Below, piece after piece: positions 1 to 8,027 of a stretch of DNA of 21,462 bases (its first letter is position 1; every line of letters starts with the position of its first letter). Made by a program: the position numbers and the translations under genes. This stretch comes from Promethearchaeota archaeon. GTDB lineage: Archaea; Asgardarchaeota; Lokiarchaeia; Sigyniarchaeales; SOKP01. Under the pieces are notes generated by a model that searched no databases, was not told where the DNA came from, and saw nothing but the letters and a program-made list of their open reading frames with translations. Location of the stretch: positions 1 to 21,462 of the forward strand of contig JAUWZT010000024.1 in NCBI GenBank assembly GCA_030615145.1, written 5' to 3'.

Positions 1-44
1 TCCATCATATGGTAATCATATGATTGTAATACAGTCAAACTCAT
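1..44 (-). CDS. Possible N-terminus of a gene running off the left edge
   Basis: Reading minus from an ATG at 44-42, an open frame of 14 codons (begins MSLTVLQSYDY) runs off the window without a stop. AT-rich DNA with TATA-like runs (about 95-120) lies upstream, where a minus-strand promoter would be expected. The stretch is too short to assign a family or to separate from chance. The rest of 45-258 shows no gene. Confidence 0.2.
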   Translation of the reverse strand, partial: MSLTVLQSYDYHMM

Positions 45-258
45 TTAATCAACTTAATTAATTTTTTTTATTTTAATACTTTAAAATATATACAAGAAAA
101 TATATATTTAAATATTACTATTCTAAAAAATAAATTACTAAAGAATAATATACAACCTAGATAAAGTAATCAATTTGATTATGGAGTTCAAACTTAATAA
201 CATTCAAGATAGATATTAATTTAAATATTATGAATTCACTCTAATGTAAAACTTTTTC

Positions 259-2502
259 TTATCTATGCTCAATACTCTGCATCCTTTTTGATCTGTAAGC
301 CTTAATATAAGTTTTACCACCGAAGGAATTAATTAAAACGGTTGAAACGCTCAAAGCCATTGCGATCATGGCCCAAATAGGGTGTACAATCCCAGCTATT
401 GCTGTTCCGATACCTATTGCATTAAAACCAAACGCAAGTATTATGTTTTGTAAAGTTTTATAGTAACTTGACTTTCCTATATTATACGCATCTAAAATCC
501 CTTTTAAATCATCGGTTACCAAGATAATGTCAGCAGATTCGATTGCAATATCTGTACCTGCACCGATTGCGATTCCAATATCAGCCTGCATGAGTGCGGG
601 TGCATCATTTATCCCATCCCCAATCATTGCCACTCGTTCTCCTCTCACTTGCAGTTCTCTTATTTTTAAAGCTTTCTCTTGGGGTAATACTTCCGCTAAT
701 ACTTCCTTAATACCTAATTTTTTCGCAATAGTTCTTGTTACGAGCATATTATCTCCTGATATTATTAGAGTTTCAAAACCTTCCTTATGAAGCAGTTCTA
801 TTGCCTCATGAGACTCCTTTTTCAATTTATCTCCTATTGTGATAAGTCCCATTGGATTCTTGTTTTCTGAAACAAATATTACTGTTTGACCTTGATTCTG
901 TAATTCTTTCATACGTTCATGTAGATCATCAACAATAACGCGATTGTTTTTCATAAATCGGTAATTTCCTACAAGAATTGATTTATTATCTATTATCCCT
1001 TGAACACCATGGCCCACAGAAGTTTGGAAGTTATTTACTGGTAAAAGTTCAATTTTTTTTTTAATTACATAATTAACAATCGCCTTTCCTAAAGGATGGT
1101 CAGAACCTAACTCAATGCTCGCCGCCTTAGCTAGTAAATCATTTTCGTAATAATTCGCAGTTGTATAAACTTGAATTACTTGGGGCTTCCCAATTGTAAG
1201 TGTCCCTGTTTTGTCGAATATTATTTTATTTATATCTTTAAAAGTTTGAAATGCTTCACCAGAACGCAACAGAATCCCTTTCTGAGCAGCAATTCCGCTA
1301 CCTCTAATCATTGCTAGTGGAGTAGCCATTCCTAAAGCACATGGATATCCCATAACTAATACCGCTAATAATGCAAATATAGCTCTTTCTATGTTGAACT
1401 CACCTATGAATAACCACGCACCAACAGTCCATAGGAAAAAAGCGAGAAAAGCAGCGAAAAGAACGATTTTTACAAAATATTTTAATATATGATCAATTAA
1501 AATAACGATCCCTGGTTTAAGTGCACGAGCTTCTTGAATGTGTTGAACAATTTGTTGTAGGAACGATTCTGAGCCAGTTTTAGAAACTTTCACCGTTAAA
1601 GTACCAAATTGATTAATAGATCCTCCGATGATTTGATCTCCTTTTTGTTTATAAATGGGAATGGATTCGCCTGTAACAAGGCTTTGATCGACAGTTGATG
1701 TTCCTTCTATCACTATTCCATCTACAGGAATGCTTTCCCCTGACCGAACTCTTACAAGATCTCCCGGATTTATTAAATCAATAGATATTTCTTCTTCTAT
1801 ACCATTCTCTTTAATTACTATAGCTGTTGCGGGTTGAAGATCCATCAATTTTTTAATGGCTTGTGAGGAGCGTGTTCTTACGAGTAATGAGACATAACCA
1901 GATAACACATGGTAGCTCGTAACAAACACGCTTACAGCTAAAAAATCTCCAATTGGCCAAGATTGTATAAAAAATCCGAAAATCCCACCTACTAAACCTG
2001 CAAATGCAGCAAATTCTAATAGAACATGTTGGTTAAGAATTCCCCTCCGTATTGAGGCAAAAGCCATCCGTAGAATATAACCTCCGGGTATCACCATCGT
2101 AAATAAAGCAAGAAAAAGCATCACCCATGGCATCCATGAAACCGTTAATCCTAACCACATGAATGCCATAAAGGCTAATGTGACTAATGTTAATAAAGCA
2201 GCAACAAAAAGTCTATTACGCTCAATTCGTAACTCTTTTTCTTCTTCTTCAAAACTTCGTATTTTGTTGGGATCACGGACTTTAAAGCCTAAACTCTTCA
2301 ATGTATCCTTAATTTTAACTGAAGTAATCATATTCGGATTGTATTCAATTAGTGCTTCCTCGTGTGCTAAACTAACTCCCACTTCTTGCACGCCGTTCAT
2401 ACGGGTTAGTGCTTGGTGTATTGTATTAGTACAGAATGAACATTGCATACCCCCTATTTTTATCTGTAACTTTTCCGTCTTATTACCTAATTTTGAACTC
2501 AA
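259..2502 (-). CDS. Heavy-metal P1B-type ATPase (CopA/CopB-like), variant YPC motif
   Basis: ATP-driven exporter of a soft metal, probably copper, in the cytoplasmic membrane. In order: an N-terminal heavy-metal-associated domain (about 12-75) with GMQCSFC at 18-24, paired transmembrane helices (about 98-145 and 160-205), the actuator TGES at 277-280, the ion-channel helix with Y386-P387-C388, phosphorylation site D430 in DKTGT, H469-P470 of the nucleotide domain, hinge GDGINDAP 628-635, and two C-terminal helices. Length of 747 residues is normal for the family. The start is TTG, with AGGAGG nine bases upstream at 2513-2518. The gene lies 24 bases downstream of a small metallochaperone gene, so the two are probably one operon. 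The usual CPC/CPH of the transport helix is replaced by YPC, and the next helix has FN where Cu+ pumps have YN, so metal specificity is uncertain. Family assignment is firm; copper is inference. Confidence 0.93.
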   Translation of the reverse strand: MSSKLGNKTEKLQIKIGGMQCSFCTNTIHQALTRMNGVQEVGVSLAHEEALIEYNPNMITSVKIKDTLKSLGFKVRDPNKIRSFEEEEKELRIERNRLFVAALLTLVTLAFMAFMWLGLTVSWMPWVMLFLALFTMVIPGGYILRMAFASIRRGILNQHVLLEFAAFAGLVGGIFGFFIQSWPIGDFLAVSVFVTSYHVLSGYVSLLVRTRSSQAIKKLMDLQPATAIVIKENGIEEEISIDLINPGDLVRVRSGESIPVDGIVIEGTSTVDQSLVTGESIPIYKQKGDQIIGGSINQFGTLTVKVSKTGSESFLQQIVQHIQEARALKPGIVILIDHILKYFVKIVLFAAFLAFFLWTVGAWLFIGEFNIERAIFALLAVLVMGYPCALGMATPLAMIRGSGIAAQKGILLRSGEAFQTFKDINKIIFDKTGTLTIGKPQVIQVYTTANYYENDLLAKAASIELGSDHPLGKAIVNYVIKKKIELLPVNNFQTSVGHGVQGIIDNKSILVGNYRFMKNNRVIVDDLHERMKELQNQGQTVIFVSENKNPMGLITIGDKLKKESHEAIELLHKEGFETLIISGDNMLVTRTIAKKLGIKEVLAEVLPQEKALKIRELQVRGERVAMIGDGINDAPALMQADIGIAIGAGTDIAIESADIILVTDDLKGILDAYNIGKSSYYKTLQNIILAFGFNAIGIGTAIAGIVHPIWAMIAMALSVSTVLINSFGGKTYIKAYRSKRMQSIEHR

Positions 2503-2526
2503 CCTAGTGAAACCTCCTAGTAATCT

Positions 2527-2739
2527 TTAATAATTTACGGGGTATCCCAACCTTTCAAGAGTTTGCTTGATATCTCGTAAAGTTATTTGATCCTCATCAA
2601 AATATATCTGTACCTCTTGAGTCATATGGTCGGCTATTGCTTTTATTATTCCTGGTTTGTCTTCCAAGACTTTTTGAATTCGAGCTTCACAACTATCACA
2701 ATGAATGGCTTTATTTTTAATTTTTAATTCTACATGCAC
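2527..2739 (-). CDS. copZ: Small heavy-metal-associated (CopZ-like) chaperone
   Basis: A 70-residue protein consisting of a single heavy-metal-associated domain with the beta-alpha-beta-beta-alpha-beta pattern. The metal-binding pair is HCDSC (residues 14-18), differing from the common MxCxxC by His in place of Met. Such proteins carry Cu(I) in the cytoplasm to the N-terminal domain of the matching P-type ATPase, which is encoded 24 bases downstream on the same strand. The start is GTG at 2739-2737 without a clear Shine-Dalgarno. A TATA-like box and inverted half-sites lie just upstream, so this is probably the first gene of a metal-responsive operon. Copper rather than another soft metal is inference from family and neighbour. 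Confidence 0.85.
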   Translation of the reverse strand: MHVELKIKNKAIHCDSCEARIQKVLEDKPGIIKAIADHMTQEVQIYFDEDQITLRDIKQTLERLGYPVNY

Positions 2740-2756
2740 AGGCTTAATAATAAATC

Positions 2757-2810
2757 ACTAATTCCAATTAGTAAAACTAGACTAATTAATTCATCTAAAA
2801 TGTAATATAC
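2757..2810 (-). promoter_or_regulatory. Putative metal-responsive promoter/operator of the copZ-ATPase operon
   Basis: On minus, a TATA-like GTATATTA lies at 2810-2803, preceded by an A-rich BRE-like stretch. The predicted transcription start, about 25 bases on, falls near 2780. Over and after that point are three alternating 7-bp half-sites: ACTAATT (2757-2763), AATTAGT (2766-2772) and ACTAATT (2781-2787). The first two form a perfect inverted pair with a 2-bp spacer. A repressor bound here would block transcription start. The half-sites are seen directly; the regulatory role is inferred. Confidence 0.45.
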
Positions 2811-2973
2811 TCGTTTTATCAACTCTGTAAATTAATTTTCAATAGCGTTTCTTGTTAAATTAATCACCAAAATATATTCTAATAATTAATCCTAATTATT
2901 ATAAAACTGAAGTAGGTGAAGTAATCTTGCCAAAATAAGATTTAACTAGTTATTAAAGAAATTATATATGTTG

Positions 2974-3354
2974 TTATTTTTTACTTTCACGATATTTTTT
3001 AATGGCATATTGCAATCCATCAGCAGCTAGATTAGAGCAATGCAATTTAATTGGAGGTAATCCGTCTAAAGAATTAGCAACATCGCTTCTAGATATCTTC
3101 ATAGCATCATCAAGCGTTTTACCCTTGGCTAATTCTGTTATCATGGAAGAAGTTGCGATTGCAGCCGCACACCCGAATGTTTGAAATGAAATATCTTTTA
3201 TTATTTCTGCACCATTTTTTTCTTCTACTTTAATATAGATATACATGAGGTCTCCACAAACGGGGTTTCCTACTTCTCCTATTGCGTCAGCATCTTTCAT
3301 TTCTCCCATATTACGCGGATTTCGAAAATGATCCATTACTTTATCTGAATAAAT
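2974..3354 (-). CDS. iscU: IscU/NifU-type Fe-S cluster assembly scaffold, probable ATT start
   Basis: Scaffold on which Fe-S clusters are built from sulfur delivered by a cysteine desulfurase. The three ligand cysteines are in their family contexts: GNPVCGD, FGCAAAIATSSM and LPPIKLHCSNLA. The first ATG (3336-3334) gives 120 residues starting MDHFRNPRNMG. In-frame upstream codons read IYSDKV, and YS(D/E)KVxDHFxNPRN is the conserved N-terminus of the family. I therefore place the start at ATT 3354-3352, giving 126 residues; a TGA at 3363-3361 closes the frame upstream. A GGTGA (3365-3361) sits six bases before this ATT, but 24 bases before the ATG. The caveat is a TATA-like run at 3381-3390, which would place the transcript start close to the Shine-Dalgarno. 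The likely partner desulfurase is encoded at 6674-7900. Family certain, start probable. Confidence 0.9.
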   Translation of the reverse strand: MYSDKVMDHFRNPRNMGEMKDADAIGEVGNPVCGDLMYIYIKVEEKNGAEIIKDISFQTFGCAAAIATSSMITELAKGKTLDDAMKISRSDVANSLDGLPPIKLHCSNLAADGLQYAIKKYRESKK

Positions 3355-3474
3355 TTCAATTCACCATTTCTACTGATACGTAATATATTAGATAAGAAAT
3401 AGACAAATTTAGTTTTTATGATTTTTGCTTTTAAAATATAGAAATCCTACTTTGTGAGATTAAAACTATTAAAT

Positions 3475-5778
3475 TTAGTTTAAAATCAATAATCTCCTTT
3501 TTTTAGGTAAATTTACTTTCTCTACGCCCAACTCTTTTACATATTCTACTGCTTTAATAAGTTTTTTTGGAGACTGATGGAAAAAGCATACTTCTTTTGG
3601 TTCAAGAACTTTTATCATTTCAGCAAGCTGTATCTTATCTGCGTGTAATTTAATTTTAAGTTGGGGCATAAAAGTATTAATTAAAAATGCCCTAAATGGT
3701 GTTTTCCACGTTTCGGAAAATTCTATTATATTACCACCCGATATTAAATCCATTCCTGGTTGTTCGTGAATAGCTCCTGCAAGAAACACTAAATTATGAG
3801 GATTACGACCAACTACATTGATAATATTTCTAATTAAACCGTAAGATAGATCTGGAGGATGAGAAATTATTATGTTATTCTTCTTTCGTAAAAACTCTAA
3901 ATCGTTGCGCTCAAACCATCTAAATTTAATGCTATTAAAAGGATTTGCTTTGTCCCGTATTAATCGTGAAATAGGGCCATAGATATATTCGTATCGATGA
4001 TTAATTACTTGAATATTTTTTCTAACCATCAAATCTACGTAAATATTTGGGCGTTTTGTAAAGCCTTTTTTTCTTAATTGTAACTTTCTGAAATATCTCC
4101 AAAACGTCAGCATAAAGCTTATGGCTAAACTTGATGGATCTGCTCCAATTAAAACATTATCTTCATATTCCGCTTTTTGTTCTAAGAAGAGAATTAAACT
4201 ATGAAACTGATCAGATATATCTCCATGTTCTTCATGGGCACTGGTTCCGTCAATTAAGAGATAATCAATAGGACGCGAAATTTGTTCTAAAAATCTTCTT
4301 GTCCCAGCAAATGGCGTTATATCATAATATGTATAGTCACCAGTGTATAAAAACCTAAAATCATTAACTTTTGCTAATAACATTAATGCTCCTGGCATAT
4401 GACCGGCGTGAAAGAACGATAGAAAAAATCCATTATCTTTAAATTCTATTTTATCTCCATTTTCTACATAAATTACATTTTTAACAATATTTCGATATTC
4501 CTCTTCGTCGATCTCATCGTGATTTTCTTGTTTTAAGAAGTTTGAATCTCTTAAGAGGAACAAATCTAACGTAATTCTTGAGCAGAGAACAGGTACTTCG
4601 GGGTTGAGCTGTATTAATTTTTTAAGACCCGAAATATGGTCGTAATGACTATGTGAGACAAAAATAGCATCTATTTTTGGTATAACCGATATTTGACTTT
4701 GAATATTTTCAGAAGCTAATTCTTTTTCAATATCCTCTTTTTCTATTTGTCTTTTTTCTTCTTCAAAAATTAATTGAGGTAAGTTCTCGAGATATTCTTC
4801 GATATATATCGAATTGTCAGGTTTTTTATAGGTTTCTTTTTCTTCTTCCTCTTCTTTCTCTTCTTTATCTTCTTTTTCTTCTTTCTCTTCTTTATCTTCT
4901 TTATCTTCTTTATCCACCATATCTTCTTTCTTTTTTGATTCTGATATGCCACAATCTAATAATATATTGAGATTTCCTAATCCTAGGATGTGACAATTAT
5001 GATTTGGTTTAAGTACAATAGGATAAATGGTTACCCTAATTTTCTCGTCTTTATTTTCGCTAGAAATAGATATGTTTTTAAAATAATTTTCATCAAATTT
5101 TCTCTCAATCTTATCAATCGCTACTGAAATTTGACTTGCTCCTACGGGAACCCCCGTGATATAGAAATACCAGCCATATTTTCTTACCAATCCCTTGAGA
5201 TTTTCATACATTTTATCCCCAATTAGAGATTTAACAACAATTACCCTCTCATTTTTGTAATAAATAATTTTTCCAATAGATTTCTTCTCTTTCAAGGGGA
5301 TATCTTGATTTTCAACCAACAAATTATGTAAAACTTCTTTGATTGGCATTTGAGGGATATTACTTGATTTAATAAGCTTTAAATATTGAAAATATTCTTT
5401 GGTGTTGTATAAGGAGCGCATGTTTTCTTTTTCTTTTAGTGGAATGATTAAGTCTTCAAACGAATAGTCTTCTCTGCTTATGGTTATTTCTTCTTTTTTA
5501 GATTCTTTTTTCTTCTTTGCCTTATTTGCCTTTTTGGGTTTTTGCTTAGACTTAGGTTTAGAAACAAAAAAAAACCAACCGTAGGAATAAATTAGTTTTC
5601 CTCTATTCCAAATGATGTCCTGCCCCAAATGGGTCGTAACTACAATAATTCTATCTTTTAGAGAGTATATTATTTTTGATATCGAATCTTTAGTCTTTTT
5701 AGAAATGTAACTATTTTTTAATAACAAATCATTTAAGACATCCTCAATAGGTTTCTGAGGAATTTTCTTACTTTCCAT
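3475..5778 (-). CDS. Beta-CASP-type metallo-beta-lactamase-fold protein with duplicated N-terminal module
   Basis: 767 residues, probably a zinc-dependent nuclease-type hydrolase. Metal motifs: HSHYDH 376-381, H460 in AGHMPG, D481 in YTGDY, and C-terminal H712 (LHAD) and H734 (CFFH), spaced as in beta-CASP RNases of the CPSF/RNase J group. GTSAHEEHG at 511-519 sits where those enzymes have a conserved Thr/Tyr-Gly motif. No KH domain is evident. The N-terminus instead carries two gapless copies of a ~68-residue module at 6-73 and 141-208 (constant offset of 135), sharing IPQxPI, KIIY and YGW(F/Y)F, joined by a Lys-rich linker. A highly charged Glu/Lys/Asp insert (about 281-350) interrupts the lactamase fold between its first strands and the HxHxDH motif. 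Start ATG at 5778, with a good TATA box ~75 bases upstream. RNA as substrate is inference; the duplicated module is unrecognised. Confidence 0.8.
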   Translation of the reverse strand: MESKKIPQKPIEDVLNDLLLKNSYISKKTKDSISKIIYSLKDRIIVVTTHLGQDIIWNRGKLIYSYGWFFFVSKPKSKQKPKKANKAKKKKESKKEEITISREDYSFEDLIIPLKEKENMRSLYNTKEYFQYLKLIKSSNIPQMPIKEVLHNLLVENQDIPLKEKKSIGKIIYYKNERVIVVKSLIGDKMYENLKGLVRKYGWYFYITGVPVGASQISVAIDKIERKFDENYFKNISISSENKDEKIRVTIYPIVLKPNHNCHILGLGNLNILLDCGISESKKKEDMVDKEDKEDKEEKEEKEDKEEKEEEEEKETYKKPDNSIYIEEYLENLPQLIFEEEKRQIEKEDIEKELASENIQSQISVIPKIDAIFVSHSHYDHISGLKKLIQLNPEVPVLCSRITLDLFLLRDSNFLKQENHDEIDEEEYRNIVKNVIYVENGDKIEFKDNGFFLSFFHAGHMPGALMLLAKVNDFRFLYTGDYTYYDITPFAGTRRFLEQISRPIDYLLIDGTSAHEEHGDISDQFHSLILFLEQKAEYEDNVLIGADPSSLAISFMLTFWRYFRKLQLRKKGFTKRPNIYVDLMVRKNIQVINHRYEYIYGPISRLIRDKANPFNSIKFRWFERNDLEFLRKKNNIIISHPPDLSYGLIRNIINVVGRNPHNLVFLAGAIHEQPGMDLISGGNIIEFSETWKTPFRAFLINTFMPQLKIKLHADKIQLAEMIKVLEPKEVCFFHQSPKKLIKAVEYVKELGVEKVNLPKKRRLLILN
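4833..4929 (-). repeat. Low-complexity Asp/Glu/Lys-coding tract inside the beta-CASP gene
   Basis: On plus the DNA is an almost pure pyrimidine run of ttc/ttt/atc triplets. On minus it encodes about 32 residues nearly all Lys, Glu or Asp, with KEDKE/KEEKE units. It is in frame with the surrounding protein and can change length by slippage. The alternative minus frame through it reads as a spurious Lys-rich ORF. Confidence 0.8.
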
Positions 5779-5852
5779 TAATCTTAATTTATCATTATAA
5801 GATTTGATTTTATAGGAAGAATCTAATTCTTCTCTTTTTTCGATATCTATTT

Positions 5853-5869
5853 TTTTATATAAAAATTTA
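5853..5869 (-). promoter_or_regulatory. TATA-box promoter of the beta-CASP gene
   Basis: On minus the sequence reads AAATTTTTATATAAAAA, a classic archaeal BRE/TATA arrangement. It lies about 75-90 bases before the ATG at 5778, predicting a leader of roughly 55 bases. Assigned by sequence pattern only. Confidence 0.5.
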
Positions 5870-5940
5870 AATTCCTATTTATCCATTAAGTTAAACAATT
5901 TTTTTTAGAGTAAAAGGTTTATTGAGAAAAATCAAGATGC

Positions 5941-5948
5941 AAAAAAAA
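5941..5948 (-). terminator. T-tract terminator after the MobA-like gene
   Basis: Eight consecutive A on plus, which is T8 in the transcript sense, lie 28-35 bases beyond the minus-strand stop at 5976. Archaeal RNA polymerase terminates at such T-tracts without needing a stem, and no convincing hairpin precedes this one. Confidence 0.35.
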
Positions 5949-5975
5949 TAGAGAATGATAATAAGAAAATTAAAA

Positions 5976-6638
5976 TTATTGGTATAATTTGATTACCTTC
6001 TCTAGATCGATGGGGCCGTTTATATTTATTAAGCCGACTAAATTTTGATCCAACGGCTTTATCGATTCCTCAACTGATATGTAATTTATGTTCCAAGTCT
6101 TATCGATTATACTGTTTAAAGCATAATCCTTTTCTTGAATTGTTTTTTTCGCAAGTTCATATGTTTTTTCAACAGGATAGATAGCGAATAGGGGCTCCAA
6201 AAATCCATTATTCCATCTTGGAATACAACAATCGTATCCTTCGACTTCTTTAATCAATAATTCGATCACTTCAGGTTTGATTAAAGGCATATCGCCCGAT
6301 AATAGAAAGCCCTTTTCAAAACCTAAATTATTCAGTTCTTTGAAACCAGAATAGATACCTAACATTGGAGTTCTTACATCAGATTCCCCGATAATTTCTG
6401 TATCATCAACGATGAAGTTAATGTCTCTTGGAAAATTAATCTCCCTATAATAGGAATTAATCTGATATTCTGAGTTAGCAACCAAAAAAACATCTTCGTC
6501 AAATTTAGAAAGCGTTTCTATCTGGTGTAAAATTAACGGTTTTCCGAGTACATCTAAAACAGCAGCAGATTCGTTTCCAAAGCGGATATTTTTTCCACCT
6601 ATTAAAATTACAATTGCGAGCTTTTTTTGATCATCCAT
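5976..6638 (-). CDS. MobA-like nucleotidyltransferase (molybdopterin guanylyltransferase family)
   Basis: A 220-residue protein with the Rossmann-type nucleotidyltransferase layout. The nucleotide loop is LIGGKNIRFG (12-21), followed by LGKPLILHQ (31-39), the metal-binding SGDMP (114-118), the MobA-like PRWNNGFLEPLFAIYP (140-155), and a C-terminal NINGP matching the family's NINTP. MobA attaches GMP to molybdopterin. The gene starts 35 bases after the cysteine desulfurase stop, so the two are probably co-transcribed. That would make sense because molybdopterin synthesis needs desulfurase-derived sulfur. Odd feature: the usual GxDK after the nucleotide loop reads GNES, so the conserved Lys is missing. 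It may use another nucleotide or sugar/cofactor. The ATG start has only a weak AAAGG upstream. Confidence 0.75.
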   Translation of the reverse strand: MDDQKKLAIVILIGGKNIRFGNESAAVLDVLGKPLILHQIETLSKFDEDVFLVANSEYQINSYYREINFPRDINFIVDDTEIIGESDVRTPMLGIYSGFKELNNLGFEKGFLLSGDMPLIKPEVIELLIKEVEGYDCCIPRWNNGFLEPLFAIYPVEKTYELAKKTIQEKDYALNSIIDKTWNINYISVEESIKPLDQNLVGLININGPIDLEKVIKLYQ

Positions 6639-6673
6639 TTTTAAATTTAACCTTTCAAGTGAATTAAAAACAA

Positions 6674-7900
6674 TTAATGATGATGTTTATTCTTATCAAA
6701 CATATAGTCAACACCCTTTTTAAGAGGTGACATTTTTCTAAGTCTCTCTATTATTGGGGGTAATTTTTCTAAGAAGTAATCTACATCATCTTCCGTAGTA
6801 AACCTCCCAACTGTAGCCCTTAAAGAGCCATGAGCTTCTTCTGGTCTCAAACCTATAGCTAGTAATACATGAGAAGGCTCTAATGATTTTGAAGAACAAG
6901 CTGAACCCGTGGAAGTAGCTATTCCTTCTCCATCTAAATCCAAAACAATAGATTCTCCTTCGATAAATCTAAATCCCAGGTTAACATTATTAGGTAATCG
7001 CTGAGATGTGTGTCCGTTTAAATACGAATCTTCAATATTATTAAGTACAGTATGTATAATTTTATCGCGTAATTTAGTTTCCCTTTCAATTTCTTTTGGC
7101 ATCTCTTCTTTAGCTATTTCCACTGCTTTTGCAAAACCCGCGATTCCGGGAATATTTACTGTGCTCGGCCTCATATCTCGCTCGTGACCTCCACCATACA
7201 TAATTGGTTCAATGTACTTTCCCCAACCATCTCTAATCCCTTTATTTCGTATATATAACATTCCAACTCCTTTAGGTCCATACAACTTGTGAGCTGTCGC
7301 GGATAATAAATCTATATTCATCTCATCTACATCAATTGGAACTTTACCAAACGCTTGAACAGCGTCCGTATGGAAAATTATATCGTGATTTTTAGCAATT
7401 TTTCCGATTTCTTTAATGGGTTCAATAGTTCCTATCTCGTTGTTTGCAAACATTATGCTGATAATGATTGTTTTATCCGTGATTTTATCTTCTAACTCTT
7501 TTAGATTTATTAAGCCAGATTTATCTACAGGTAGGAAAGTTACCTTAAAACCTCTTTTTTCTAATTGTTTGCATGTATTTTCGACGGCATGATGCTCTAT
7601 TGCTGAAGTAATAATATGATTTCCTCTGCTCTTATTTTTAAACGCAACTCCTAATATTGCCAGATTATCCGCTTCTGTCCCTGAAGACGTAAAAAATATC
7701 TCATCTCTCTGAACGTTAATTAAAGACGCTACAGTTTGGCGAGATTTCACTAAGGTTAGCGCAGCTTTTTGACCTATCGAATGTAGACTCGAAGAATTTC
7801 CATACGATTCTTTGAAATGTTTATTAACTTCTTCAATCACGCGGGGATCCATTGGTGTAGTCGCGGCATAATCAAGATAAATGTACTTCGATGCATCCAT
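6674..7900 (-). CDS. iscS: Cysteine desulfurase, NifS/IscS type
   Basis: Pyridoxal-phosphate enzyme that removes sulfur from cysteine as a persulfide for Fe-S clusters and other thio-cofactors. The N-terminus has LDYAATTPMDPRV (9-21). H103 in IEHHAVE stacks on the cofactor, D179 and Q182 lie in HTDAVQAFGK, the Schiff-base lysine is K205 in TAHKLYGPKG, and the persulfide cysteine is C335 in STGSACSSKSLEPSH, the long mobile loop of the NifS/IscS class. Length of 408 is typical. The protein ends KNKHHH, a natural histidine tail of unknown meaning. The ATG start lacks a Shine-Dalgarno. The promoter, with TTATAAAA-like DNA on minus near 7976-7985, lies inside a 91-bp sequence repeated at 9851. Likely donor to the IscU scaffold encoded nearby and perhaps to molybdopterin synthesis via the downstream MobA-like gene. 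Confidence 0.95.
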   Translation of the reverse strand: MDASKYIYLDYAATTPMDPRVIEEVNKHFKESYGNSSSLHSIGQKAALTLVKSRQTVASLINVQRDEIFFTSSGTEADNLAILGVAFKNKSRGNHIITSAIEHHAVENTCKQLEKRGFKVTFLPVDKSGLINLKELEDKITDKTIIISIMFANNEIGTIEPIKEIGKIAKNHDIIFHTDAVQAFGKVPIDVDEMNIDLLSATAHKLYGPKGVGMLYIRNKGIRDGWGKYIEPIMYGGGHERDMRPSTVNIPGIAGFAKAVEIAKEEMPKEIERETKLRDKIIHTVLNNIEDSYLNGHTSQRLPNNVNLGFRFIEGESIVLDLDGEGIATSTGSACSSKSLEPSHVLLAIGLRPEEAHGSLRATVGRFTTEDDVDYFLEKLPPIIERLRKMSPLKKGVDYMFDKNKHHH

Positions 7901-7911
7901 AATTAATTACG

Positions 7912-8002
7912 AACAAAAATTTTCGATTCTTCTATTTTAATAATTATCATACTTAAATTATTAACTCTTATGATTGGGTTTTATAAGTAAATTGGAAAAA
8001 AA
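7912..8002. repeat. 91-bp direct repeat, left copy
   Basis: Starts aacaaaaatttt and ends ttggaaaaaaa. It is repeated in the same orientation at 9851-9941 with only two mismatches (g/t at the 14th base and g/c in ataa-g/c-taa). This copy is the 5' flank of the cysteine desulfurase and contains its likely TATA box. The two copies bracket the ABC-2 exporter genes. Confidence 0.95.
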
Positions 8003-8027
8003 ATATAAATTAATAAGAAAAAGAAAA

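Noticed and set aside
4..24. Inverted repeat ATCATATG-gtaat-CATATGAT
   Set aside because: It is short and may lie inside the coding start of a gene leaving the window; there is no supporting promoter context.
527..2530. Plus-strand ORFs opposite the P-type ATPase gene
   Set aside because: They lie antisense to a gene with all its motifs intact and show no family features.
4770..4952. Lys-rich minus-strand ORF of 60 codons
   Set aside because: It is the alternative frame of the acidic/basic low-complexity tract inside the beta-CASP gene and has no independent signals.
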